Shown here: positions 1 to 6,482 of the stretch, one piece after another | How positions within the stretch are numbered: the first letter of the stretch is position 1 | How the letters are laid out: every line of letters begins with the position of its first letter | NCBI GenBank assembly: GCA_012514445.1 | Contig: JAAZAI010000367.1 | Span: 1-6,500, forward strand | From: Lentisphaerota bacterium | Lineage (GTDB): Bacteria; Verrucomicrobiota; Kiritimatiellia; RFP12; UBA3636 | Length of the DNA stretch: 6,500 nucleotides | Reading direction: 5' to 3' | Program-made: the position numbers and the translations under genes | The notes under the pieces: model-generated | Seen by the model: the letters and a program-made list of their open reading frames with translations, nothing else | Told to the model about the DNA's origin: nothing | Databases searched by the model: none

Positions 1-1
1 C

Positions 2-937
2 AACACCTACGACATCGAGTTCTGGGGCGCCGACGGGATGTGCACGAGCTTCTACCTCGGCGCGCTCGCCGCGGCCGCGGCGATGGGCGAAGCCTGTGGC
101 GACGACGTCGCCGCGTTCCGCGAACTTTTCGACAAGGGGCGCGCGGCCATGGAGGCGACGCTCTGGAACGGCGACTGGTTCGTCCAGAAAGTCCAGTGGG
201 AGGGTCTGCGCGCAGGCAATCCGCTCGACAAGCCCCCGACGATCAACTCCATCGGCTACACGCCGGAGGCGGCCGAGATCCTGCGGCGCGAAGGTCCGAA
301 ATACCAGTATGGCGCGGGGTGCCTCTCCGACGGCGTGCTCGGCGACTGGATCGCGCGCTGCTGCGGGCTCGACCCCGTGCTCGACGAGAAAAAGACGGCG
401 AAGCACCTCGCCTCCGTCTTCCGCCACAACTTCCGCGAATCGCTCCGCGACCACGCCAACCCGCAGCGCCCCGGCTATGCGTTCCCGCAAGAGGGCGGGC
501 TGCTGCTCTGCTCGTGGCCCAAGGGCGGCAAGCCTTCGCTGCCCTTCGTGTACAGCGACGAAGTGTGGACGGGCATTGAATACCAAGTCGCCTCGCACTT
601 GGCGATGATGGGGCGGATCGAGGAATCTCTGACCCTCGTGCGCGCGGTGCGCCGGCGCTACGACGGCGTCTGGCGCAATCCCTTCGACGAGTACGAATGC
701 GGCCACTGGTATGCCCGGGCGATGGCCTCGTATGGCCTGCTTCAGGCGTTTACCGGGGTGCGCTACGACGCCGTGGAGCAGACGCTGCATGTCGCGCCGC
801 CCGTCGAGGGTCCGTTCCGCGCGTTCCTCTGCACGGCGACCGGCTACGGCACCGTGGGCGTGCGCAACGGAAAGCCGTTTCTGGAGGTCGCATCCGGAAG
901 GATTCCGGTCAAGCGGATATTGCCAACACGGCCTTGA
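2..937 (+). CDS. GH116/DUF608 family glycoside hydrolase, C-terminal part (5' end outside window)
   Basis: This is the last 311 residues of a glycoside hydrolase related to GBA2-type (GH116) beta-glucosidases; bacterial members are often about 800 residues, so most of the protein lies upstream. The frame is open from base 2 and the first codons read NTYDIEFWG. The Asp of this TYD motif (bases 11-13) corresponds, from memory of the characterised GH116 enzymes, to the acid/base catalyst. Other family hallmarks follow: GPKYQYGAGCLSDGVLGDW (around 293-349), YSDEVWTGIEYQVA (around 551-592) and NPFDEYECGHWYARAMASYG (677-736). In the last motif the Glu at 689-691 and the Arg at 716-718 fit the glucose-contacting pair of the family. 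The nucleophile Glu would be upstream of the window. Family membership is clear. Substrate (beta-glucoside, xyloside, N-acetylglucosaminide or glucosylceramide-like) and cellular location cannot be decided without the N-terminus. The gene ends 49 nt before murCB on the same strand, with no obvious functional link. Confidence 0.88.
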   Translation, partial: NTYDIEFWGADGMCTSFYLGALAAAAAMGEACGDDVAAFRELFDKGRAAMEATLWNGDWFVQKVQWEGLRAGNPLDKPPTINSIGYTPEAAEILRREGPKYQYGAGCLSDGVLGDWIARCCGLDPVLDEKKTAKHLASVFRHNFRESLRDHANPQRPGYAFPQEGGLLLCSWPKGGKPSLPFVYSDEVWTGIEYQVASHLAMMGRIEESLTLVRAVRRRYDGVWRNPFDEYECGHWYARAMASYGLLQAFTGVRYDAVEQTLHVAPPVEGPFRAFLCTATGYGTVGVRNGKPFLEVASGRIPVKRILPTRP

Positions 938-962
938 CTCCTCTGCGATGTTGTAGGACAAT
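934..962 (+). promoter_or_regulatory. candidate sigma-70-type promoter for murCB
   Basis: A TTGACT hexamer (934-939, five of six matches to the -35 consensus) is followed after exactly 17 nt by GACAAT (957-962, four of six matches to TATAAT). The -35 overlaps the stop codon of the upstream glycosidase gene. Transcription would start near 969-970, which leaves a very short leader ahead of the AAGGG ribosome binding site at 973-977 and the ATG at 987. The very short leader and the weak -10 are the reasons for caution. It would let the essential fusion gene be expressed independently of the glycosidase gene. Confidence 0.42.
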
Positions 963-986
963 GGGCGGAAAAAAGGGTTTATCGTC

Positions 987-3287
987 ATGCAAGCAGCTTA
1001 CAGGAAATTCGAGGCGAAACTGTCAGGAAAGCCGGGCAAGGCGCATTTCGTGGGCGTCGGCGGGGTCGGCATGGCCGGGCTCGCCCTGATGATGAAGAAG
1101 CGCGGCTGGGACGTGTCGGGATGCGACGCCGTGGACAATCCGCTGCTGGCCTGGCTCGAGTCGAACGGCATCGCCGTGCAACGTGAAAACGCCCCCGGGC
1201 ACCTCATGAACTTCGATCCCTCGACCGACGTCGTCGTGCGCACCCCGGCGGTGCCGATGTCGGCGCCGGAGTTGCTCGAGGCCTCGGAGAACGGATTTGC
1301 GATCTTCGACCGCGGCGTCGCCTTCGCCGCCATGACCGCGCAGTTCGACACCCTCGCCGTCTGCGGCACCCACGGCAAGACGACGACGTCGTGCTTCCTC
1401 GCGGGCATCCTGCGCAACCTCGTGCCCGAAAAGACCTCCTGGGCCATCGGCGGTCTCTCCCCGCTGCTCGGCGCGGTGGCCGGCGGCCCCGGGATCGTCG
1501 CGGGGACGCCACGCGGACTTCTCGTGGCGGAGGCGGACGAGAGCGACGGCACGCTGCGGCTCTACACGCCGAAGATCACCATCCTCACGAACATCGACGC
1601 GGATCACATGGAGCACTTCCACGGCGTGCAGGACCTCGAAGGCACCTTCCGGGAAGTCCTGGGCCGGACCACGGGCTGCATCGTCTACTGCGCGGACCAC
1701 CCCCGCGCCCGCGCCCTCGGCATGGAGCGCCGCGCGGTGCGCGCCGTCTCCTATGGTTTCGCCCCCAAGGCGGACTACCGGCTCTCCAAGGCGCAGTGCG
1801 GCGAGAACGGCTGCTCGTTCCGCATCGCCTCGCCGGACGGCGGCTCCGCCCACGTGTGCATCCCCGCCCCCGGGATGCACAACGTCTTGAACGCCGCCGC
1901 CGCCATCGCCGGCGCCTGCGCGGCCGGCATCGCCTTCCCGGACGCCTGCGACACCGTCCAGAAGACGGCCGTGCTGCCCGCCCGCCGCTTCGAGCGCATC
2001 GGCCACCCCGACGGCTTCACCGTGGTCTCGGACTATTCGCACCACCCCGTGGAGATCGCGGCGCTGGTCCAGACGGCGCTGACGCTGCCGCACAAGCGGC
2101 TGTTGGCCGTCTTCCAGCCGCATCGCTATTCGCGCACGCGCACGTTGCTCCGGAGCTTCCCCGACGCCTTCAAGGGAGTCGACGATCTGGTACTATGCCC
2201 CGTCTACTGCGCTTCGGAATGTCCGTTGTGCGGCGGCGAGTCCTCCGATCTCTACGCGGCCTTCCGCGCCGAGGCCGTCGGCGACGTCGCCATCCCGATT
2301 CCCATCCTCGCCAAGTCGCTGGAGACGGCCTCGCGCTACATCCGCGCCATCGTGCAGCCTGGAGACGTGGTGCTGGTGATCGGCGCGGGAGACGTCAATT
2401 CCATCGCGCCGCAGATCGCGGCCGCCACGCCGCGCGCCACGCCGCCGCAGGAGCTCCGCATGGGCGCCTTCGGCACCGAGTCCCTCGCGACCGATTTCAT
2501 CGCCGTCCGCACCCTCGAGGCGTTGCGCGAAGCGGTCCGCGACGGGGCGTTCTCGGTCATCGGAGGCGGCACAAACTCCTTCATCGCCCCGACGGGCGCG
2601 CATCAGAGGCTCATCCACCTCTCGGGGCCGGAATTCAACGCCGCCAAGCTGCTGAGCGAATCCGCCGAGACCGTCCTCGTGGAGGTCGGCGCGGCGATGC
2701 AGGGTCCGGCGCTGATGCGGCTCTGCGCGGAGAAGGGCTACTCGGGCATCGAATACATGGCCGGCATCCCCGGCCAGTGCGGCGGATGGCTCGCCATGAA
2801 CGCGGGCACGCGCCTGGGTTCGTTCTGCGACGCCCTCCTGGAAGCGGACGTCCTCGCGCCGGACGGCACGCTCAACACGATCAAGGCGGCCGACTTCGGG
2901 GCGACGTACCGGTCCTGCGCGGCGGTTCGCGGCAAGGTGGCCGTGCGCGTGCGCCTCCGACTGCGCAAAGCCTCTCCGCAGGCCGTTCGCAAGGCGATGG
3001 ACGAGGCGCTGGCCCACCGGCTGGATCTCTCGGGCATCCGCACGGCGGGCAGCGTCTTCAAGAACCCCGGCATGCCCTTGCCCCCGGCCGGCATGCTGCT
3101 CGACAAGGCGGGCTGCAAGGGGCTGCGCGTCGGCGGCGCCTACGTCACGACGCAGCACGCGAACATCATCGCCTCGGAGCCGGAGGCGACGGCCTCGGAC
3201 ATCTACGCGCTCATGCACATGATGCGCGAGCGCGCCATGGCGTCCTCGGGCGTCCGCCTCGAGCCGGAAGTGCAGATCGTGAACTGA
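987..3287 (+). CDS. murC/murB: MurC-MurB fusion: UDP-N-acetylmuramate--L-alanine ligase / UDP-N-acetylenolpyruvoylglucosamine reductase
   Basis: This is a 766-residue cytoplasmic enzyme joining two consecutive peptidoglycan precursor steps. MurB reduces UDP-GlcNAc-enolpyruvate to UDP-MurNAc with NADPH and FAD, and MurC then adds L-Ala with ATP. The MurC part (about 1-480) shows the nucleotide-binding GVGGVGMAGLA (23-33), the P-loop GTHGKTTT (127-134), EADESDGT (182-189), NIDADHMEHF (202-211), HNVLNAAAA (298-306), RRFERIG (333-339), DYSHHPVEI (349-357) and FQPHRYSRT (376-384). A Pro-rich linker (481-491) leads to MurB (492-766), with the FAD motif IGGGTNSF (525-532), IPGQCGGWLAMNAG (594-607), YRSC (641-644), GSVFKNP (688-694; Ser689 is the expected proton donor) and the C-terminal LEPEV (758-762), which carries the expected catalytic Glu. 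The GSxFKNP form with RVGGAYVTTQHAN resembles type II MurB. Both halves look complete and active. The ATG at 987 has AAGGG at 973-977 with 9-nt spacing. Four cysteines at 404, 408, 412 and 415 are an oddity of the MurC C-terminal domain. The neighbours are not the division and cell wall genes usually found with murC. Confidence 0.95.
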   Translation: MQAAYRKFEAKLSGKPGKAHFVGVGGVGMAGLALMMKKRGWDVSGCDAVDNPLLAWLESNGIAVQRENAPGHLMNFDPSTDVVVRTPAVPMSAPELLEASENGFAIFDRGVAFAAMTAQFDTLAVCGTHGKTTTSCFLAGILRNLVPEKTSWAIGGLSPLLGAVAGGPGIVAGTPRGLLVAEADESDGTLRLYTPKITILTNIDADHMEHFHGVQDLEGTFREVLGRTTGCIVYCADHPRARALGMERRAVRAVSYGFAPKADYRLSKAQCGENGCSFRIASPDGGSAHVCIPAPGMHNVLNAAAAIAGACAAGIAFPDACDTVQKTAVLPARRFERIGHPDGFTVVSDYSHHPVEIAALVQTALTLPHKRLLAVFQPHRYSRTRTLLRSFPDAFKGVDDLVLCPVYCASECPLCGGESSDLYAAFRAEAVGDVAIPIPILAKSLETASRYIRAIVQPGDVVLVIGAGDVNSIAPQIAAATPRATPPQELRMGAFGTESLATDFIAVRTLEALREAVRDGAFSVIGGGTNSFIAPTGAHQRLIHLSGPEFNAAKLLSESAETVLVEVGAAMQGPALMRLCAEKGYSGIEYMAGIPGQCGGWLAMNAGTRLGSFCDALLEADVLAPDGTLNTIKAADFGATYRSCAAVRGKVAVRVRLRLRKASPQAVRKAMDEALAHRLDLSGIRTAGSVFKNPGMPLPPAGMLLDKAGCKGLRVGGAYVTTQHANIIASEPEATASDIYALMHMMRERAMASSGVRLEPEVQIVN
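2449..2462 (+). promoter_or_regulatory. possible internal ribosome binding site and start for a free MurB
   Basis: AGGAG (2449-2453) lies 6 nt before an in-frame ATG (2460-2462) that encodes Met492, precisely where the MurB homology begins after the Pro-rich linker. A protein begun here would be 275 residues, a normal size for a MurB of this type. The position is what makes it notable, because the same bases also encode Gln-Glu-Leu-Arg of the linker and could match by chance. GGAGCTCC within it is self-complementary, which may weaken it. It may be a relic of once-separate murC and murB genes or an active internal start. Confidence 0.35.
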
Positions 3288-3293
3288 TCCGCT

Positions 3294-3337
3294 TCCGGCC
3301 CTCCCGCGAGCGCCGCTAGCGGCGGCCTCCCGCCGGA
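3294..3337. terminator. GC-rich nested palindrome at the convergent gene ends, possible weak bidirectional terminator
   Basis: The 14-nt perfect palindrome CGCCGCTAGCGGCG (3311-3324) can fold as a 5-bp stem with a CTAG loop, and TCCGGC (3294-3299) can pair with GCCGGA (3332-3337) outside it. It straddles the stop codon of the leftward reductase-like gene (3316-3318) and lies just after the murCB stop (3285-3287). There is no U-tract on either side and the middle part does not pair, so it is not a textbook intrinsic terminator. In DNA this GC-rich, such a palindrome could also be chance. Confidence 0.28.
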
Positions 3338-5688
3338 CAGTGGCGCAGGCAGCGTTCGAGGATGCAGGTGCGGGACTTCATGATCGGATCCTTCGCCTTG
3401 CAGGCCTCCGCGACGTCCGCGATGGTCAGCGCGCCGTCGGGCACCTGCACGTGCGTGATGCTGCCGATGAGGCCGGGACCTTCCTCCGAGCAGAGGCTGT
3501 AGCGCTTCGACCAGTCGCAACGGTGGCGCGGCACGAGCGGATACTGGACGCGGACGCCGCCGACATCGATCGCGACGGTCTCGCCGCCGAGCGCGTGCAT
3601 CGGGCAGAGGTCGGCGCAGACGCTGCAGCCGTCGCAGACGGCCGTGGCCGCCTTCGGCGCGTCGGCCGGCAGCTCGGCGTCGGTGACGATGCAGATCACG
3701 CGCTGGTGCGGGCCGTGCTCGGCCGTGAGCAGCGCGCCGCTGCGGCCGATTTCCCCGAACCCGGCCGCGACCGCCTCGAGGGCGCCGCAGCGCATGTCGG
3801 GCAGCCGGCCGCGCGGGGAGTCCGTGTAGGAGCCCACGCCGAGGAGGTTCTCGCAGATCATCGAGCGGTAGCCCATTCCCGAGAGCGCCGTCGCCAGTTC
3901 GATCGCCGCGAAGCGCAGCTCGAACGTCGTCTGGTACTGGTGGAAGTTGTAGCACCCCACCTGCTGGCTCTTCTCCAGACCGGCGTTCCCGATCAGATCT
4001 TCGGGATAGTGCATGCCAAGCACGAGCACGGACTTCGCCCCCGGAACGTAGTCCGCCGGCTTGCGGATCCGCACGTCCTCCTGCACGATTTTGGGGATGT
4101 AGGCGCCGTGATACGTCAGCCCGACGTTGTTGTCGACGATCGCCTCGCCGAGCTCCGCTTCGTCGACCCCCTGCTTGAGCGCGTCGGCGACGGGTTCGAG
4201 TCGCGCGGCCGGCGCGACGCCGAACCGGGAGACCAGGTTGTCCTCGGCCAGGCGCTCGAGCCGGCGCCGCAGCGCCGCGCCCTCGAGGCGGGGCGCATGG
4301 CGGAACGCGGCGGCGGGGCCGCGGCCCTCCGGCGAGACATCGAGCGGCGCATCGGTCGTGATGGCGCCGACGATCTGGTCCACGCCGAACTCGGGCGTGG
4401 TGAAGACGCCGTCGACGCAGGTCCCGAGGGAGGTCATGGCCGCCAGTTCGGCGGGTGTGCCGCCGTTGCCGCCCCAGCCGGAACCGTAGGAGGCGGCGTG
4501 GTAGCCGAAGTCCTCGATCATCCGCGCGAGGCGCAGCAGGATCTGGTGGCGCTTCATGGCGCAGAAGCCGTAGGCGTCGCCCGCCTTCTGCGGGAGCGCG
4601 TCGCGGCGGTTGAACTCCGGCGGGACGCGGAATGCGACGGCGAGGACGGTCTTGACCCCCGGCGCCTCGAGCAGCGCCTGCCGCCCGGCCTCGGTATCGG
4701 CCTGCAGAGGGCCTACGGCGGCGATGTCCACGCCCAGTTCGACGGCACGGGCGACGATGTCGTCGCGCAGCTTGCGCAGCGACGGCATCGTATCGGGGTA
4801 CTTGCGATTGACGCGGTTCTGCGCAATGGATCGGTCGCGGCCGAAGCTGGGCGCGTTCGTGCGCAGATGGGGCGGCACGCAGACTTTCTGGCAGACGCCG
4901 CGTTCGTGGCCGCGGATCCCTCGCGTCTGCAATTCGTCGACGATCGTCTTTTCGTCGACGTGCAGGTCGCGCTTGAGCGTATCGGAATTCAGATCGAGGT
5001 TGAAGTGCTCGGCCCACGCGCACCGCCAGATGTTCTTGTTGGCGTATTTGAAGGTCTTCCCGCCGATCTCGACGACGTGGGGCTTGAGGTCGTTGAAGTC
5101 GCGCTGCAACGCGCCGGAGGGGCAGTGCTTGATGCAGTCGCCGCACCGGTCGCACAGAGGCGGGCCGTCGTACATCGGCGTCGGCGTCAGCTCGGCGTCC
5201 GTGACGATCGAGATGAAGCGCACGCGGCTGCCGAACTCCGGCGTGATGGCCAGGCCGGACCAGCCGATCTCCGCCAGGCCCGCGGCGGTGGCGGCGTGGA
5301 TGTGCGACAGGTCGGGGGCGAACAGGCTCGGGATGCCTTCGTACTGGCGGTAGCGCCAGATGTTGGAGCTCACGACGGCGACGGCCTTCTGCCCGTTGTC
5401 GTGCAGCAGCCGGGCGATGCGGTAGGCCACGCGGTCCAGAAGGCCGTTCTGGTACATCCACCCGCCGGGGCTCCGGTCCTGCGGCTCGGGCTCGCCGCCC
5501 ATCTCGGTCCAGGTGTCCGTGATGTGGAAGCCGCAGACGACGACCGTCCGCGCCTCCGGCAGGATCGCCGGCGGACTCAGCAGGTACGGGGCGTTGCTCC
5601 AGCGCTCGACGGGCCCGAAGCCGACGAGATCCATGCCCATTTTCAGCGCCGTGGCGCGAACGCGTTCGGTGAGGATTCGATCCGACAT
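3316..5688 (-). CDS. triple-module QueG/reductive-dehalogenase-like iron-sulfur protein, function unknown
   Basis: This 790-residue protein is built from three degenerate copies of the QueG-like fold. Copy 1 (about 1-168) ends in AGLAEIGWSG, PEFGS and IVTDAEL. Copy 2 (about 301-450) ends in TPEFGVDQIVGAITTDAPLD. Copy 3 (about 515-675) ends in AAGFGEIGRSG and IVTDAEL. Copy 1 is followed by CDRCGDCIKHCP (Cys179, 182, 185, 189), WRCAW (Cys223) and CQKVC (Cys266, 270). Copy 3 is followed by CDGCSVCADLCP (Cys685, 688, 691, 695), RCDW (Cys724) and Cys775, 780 and 784. This is the two-[4Fe-4S] layout of QueG. Copy 2 has no such module, and residues 425-578 contain no cysteine. In characterised relatives this fold binds base-off cobalamin; whether any copy here does is inference. 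There is no signal peptide, Tat motif or membrane segment, so it is probably cytoplasmic. The RDYH-type active-site motif of QueG and its C-terminal tRNA-binding repeats are not visible, which argues against queuosine synthesis. It follows the IclR gene by 32 nt. ATG 5688 is chosen because AAGGA (5701-5697) precedes it by 8 nt. Confidence 0.8.
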   Translation of the reverse strand: MSDRILTERVRATALKMGMDLVGFGPVERWSNAPYLLSPPAILPEARTVVVCGFHITDTWTEMGGEPEPQDRSPGGWMYQNGLLDRVAYRIARLLHDNGQKAVAVVSSNIWRYRQYEGIPSLFAPDLSHIHAATAAGLAEIGWSGLAITPEFGSRVRFISIVTDAELTPTPMYDGPPLCDRCGDCIKHCPSGALQRDFNDLKPHVVEIGGKTFKYANKNIWRCAWAEHFNLDLNSDTLKRDLHVDEKTIVDELQTRGIRGHERGVCQKVCVPPHLRTNAPSFGRDRSIAQNRVNRKYPDTMPSLRKLRDDIVARAVELGVDIAAVGPLQADTEAGRQALLEAPGVKTVLAVAFRVPPEFNRRDALPQKAGDAYGFCAMKRHQILLRLARMIEDFGYHAASYGSGWGGNGGTPAELAAMTSLGTCVDGVFTTPEFGVDQIVGAITTDAPLDVSPEGRGPAAAFRHAPRLEGAALRRRLERLAEDNLVSRFGVAPAARLEPVADALKQGVDEAELGEAIVDNNVGLTYHGAYIPKIVQEDVRIRKPADYVPGAKSVLVLGMHYPEDLIGNAGLEKSQQVGCYNFHQYQTTFELRFAAIELATALSGMGYRSMICENLLGVGSYTDSPRGRLPDMRCGALEAVAAGFGEIGRSGALLTAEHGPHQRVICIVTDAELPADAPKAATAVCDGCSVCADLCPMHALGGETVAIDVGGVRVQYPLVPRHRCDWSKRYSLCSEEGPGLIGSITHVQVPDGALTIADVAEACKAKDPIMKSRTCILERCLRHCPAGGRR

Positions 5689-5696
5689 GTCATGCA

Positions 5697-5701
5697 TCCT
5701 T
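5697..5701 (-). promoter_or_regulatory. ribosome binding site deciding the start of the triple-module protein
   Basis: Read on the minus strand, AAGGA lies 8 nt upstream of the ATG at 5688-5686. A longer frame exists from a GTG at 5724-5722, whose bases overlap the TGA stop of the IclR gene as GTGA, and another ATG lies at 5697-5695. The GTG has no purine-rich motif in front of it, and the second ATG sits inside the AAGGATG itself, so neither is as good. The protein alignment also starts sensibly at MSDRILTERV. Confidence 0.7.
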
Positions 5702-5720
5702 GTTTGGTGTTGCCCTGCCG

Positions 5721-6482
5721 TCACAGCAGAGTTGAAAAATCTTTCGCGGCCCGCTGGAGCTGCGCGAGAATGAACGTCTGGCGCTTCGCGTCGCAGCGGA
5801 ACAGCGGGGCGTGGCAGCCCAGCGCGGCCAGAAGCCGCCCGCCTTCGCCCAGCACGGGAACGGCGAACGAGACGAGGTCCGGCCCGTCGGGGGCGATCCG
5901 CTCATGCCCTCGCGCGCGGAGGTCGGCCAGCGCGCGGTCCAGCGCCTTGCGGCCGCTGATGCCGTTCCAGGCCGCGTCCGGCAGCCCGTTGCGGTCGATG
6001 AGCCGCTCCAGCGCGGCGGGCTCGGCGTAGGCCGCGAGCACGCGCCCGGTCGGCATCGCGAAAAGGGAACGGGACTCCAGCACCGTGGCGTTGACGCCGA
6101 CCGCCTGGTGCGGCGCGGCCCTGCACAGCGCCACGCGCCGGCCGTCGACGAGCGCGGCCAGCGTGAGCGCCTCGTCGAGCGAGTCGCTGATCTGGCTGAG
6201 GCGCCGCTGCGTCTCCGGGGCGGTTGCCGTGGCAAGGAGGCGGTTGAGACGCCCCATCTCGGTCATGCGCGGCCCTACGCCGTACGTCCCCGCCGGCGTC
6301 TGCGCGACATAGTCGCACGCGGCCATCGTCTTGAGCAAATTGTGGACGGTGTTCGCCGGCATCGCCATGCGGCGGGCGATCTCGGAGAGCGCGACGCCCT
6401 CGCGCGCCAGATCGTCGAACGCGAGCATGGAGAGGATGTCGAGCGCCTTCTTCAGCGACTTGACTGGAACCGCGGCTTTCAT
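5721..6482 (-). CDS. IclR-family transcriptional regulator
   Basis: This 253-residue protein has the usual IclR length and order. Residues 6-70 form the winged helix-turn-helix domain: VKSLKKALDILSML is the typical first helix, LSEIARRMAMPANTVHNLLKTM (32-53) is the helix-turn-helix, and YVAQTPAGTYGVGPRM (58-73) is the wing and linker. Residues about 80-250 form the GAF-like effector-binding domain, with MPTGRVLAAYAEP (143-155, the family's P-x-G-R/K-x-x-L-A element), GHERI (192-196) and FAVPVLGEGGRLLAALG (206-222). These proteins bind DNA as dimers or tetramers and respond to small, often aromatic or organic-acid, ligands; the ligand here is unknown. The ATG at 6482 has AAGGAA (6492-6487) upstream, and only 18 nt before the start are visible, so its own promoter and operator are outside the window. 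It is the first visible gene of a leftward unit with the iron-sulfur protein, which it most likely controls. Whether it also regulates a divergent gene beyond 6500 cannot be seen. Confidence 0.92.
   Translation of the reverse strand: MKAAVPVKSLKKALDILSMLAFDDLAREGVALSEIARRMAMPANTVHNLLKTMAACDYVAQTPAGTYGVGPRMTEMGRLNRLLATATAPETQRRLSQISDSLDEALTLAALVDGRRVALCRAAPHQAVGVNATVLESRSLFAMPTGRVLAAYAEPAALERLIDRNGLPDAAWNGISGRKALDRALADLRARGHERIAPDGPDLVSFAVPVLGEGGRLLAALGCHAPLFRCDAKRQTFILAQLQRAAKDFSTLL

Noticed and set aside
1391..3319. A 642-codon plus-strand frame overlapping murCB
   Set aside because: Its product is dominated by Arg, Ala, Gly and Pro and has no recognisable domain, whereas murCB in the other frame has a full set of MurC and MurB motifs.
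3300..3333. Direct repeat CCTCCCGC at 3300-3307 and 3326-3333 as a possible recombination or attachment site
   Set aside because: It is an eight-base, low-complexity GC-rich match in a convergent gap with no integrase, tRNA gene or element boundary nearby, so chance is the simpler explanation.
3203..5461. A 752-codon minus-strand frame overlapping the triple-module protein
   Set aside because: It is an Arg/Pro/Ala-rich shadow in a different frame of the same strand, runs into the murCB coding region on the other strand and shows no motif.
5689..5724. GTG start of the triple-module protein overlapping the IclR stop as GTGA (translational coupling)
   Set aside because: There is no ribosome binding site ahead of the GTG, and the ATG at 5688 has a well-spaced AAGGA. 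The extra 12 residues do not look like part of the fold.
3340..6030. A very long open frame on the plus strand (896 codons) antisense to the iron-sulfur and IclR genes
   Set aside because: Its translation is low-complexity, rich in Arg, Ala, Val and Asp, with no family motif, and it crosses two convincing minus-strand genes. Long antisense frames are expected in DNA this GC-rich.
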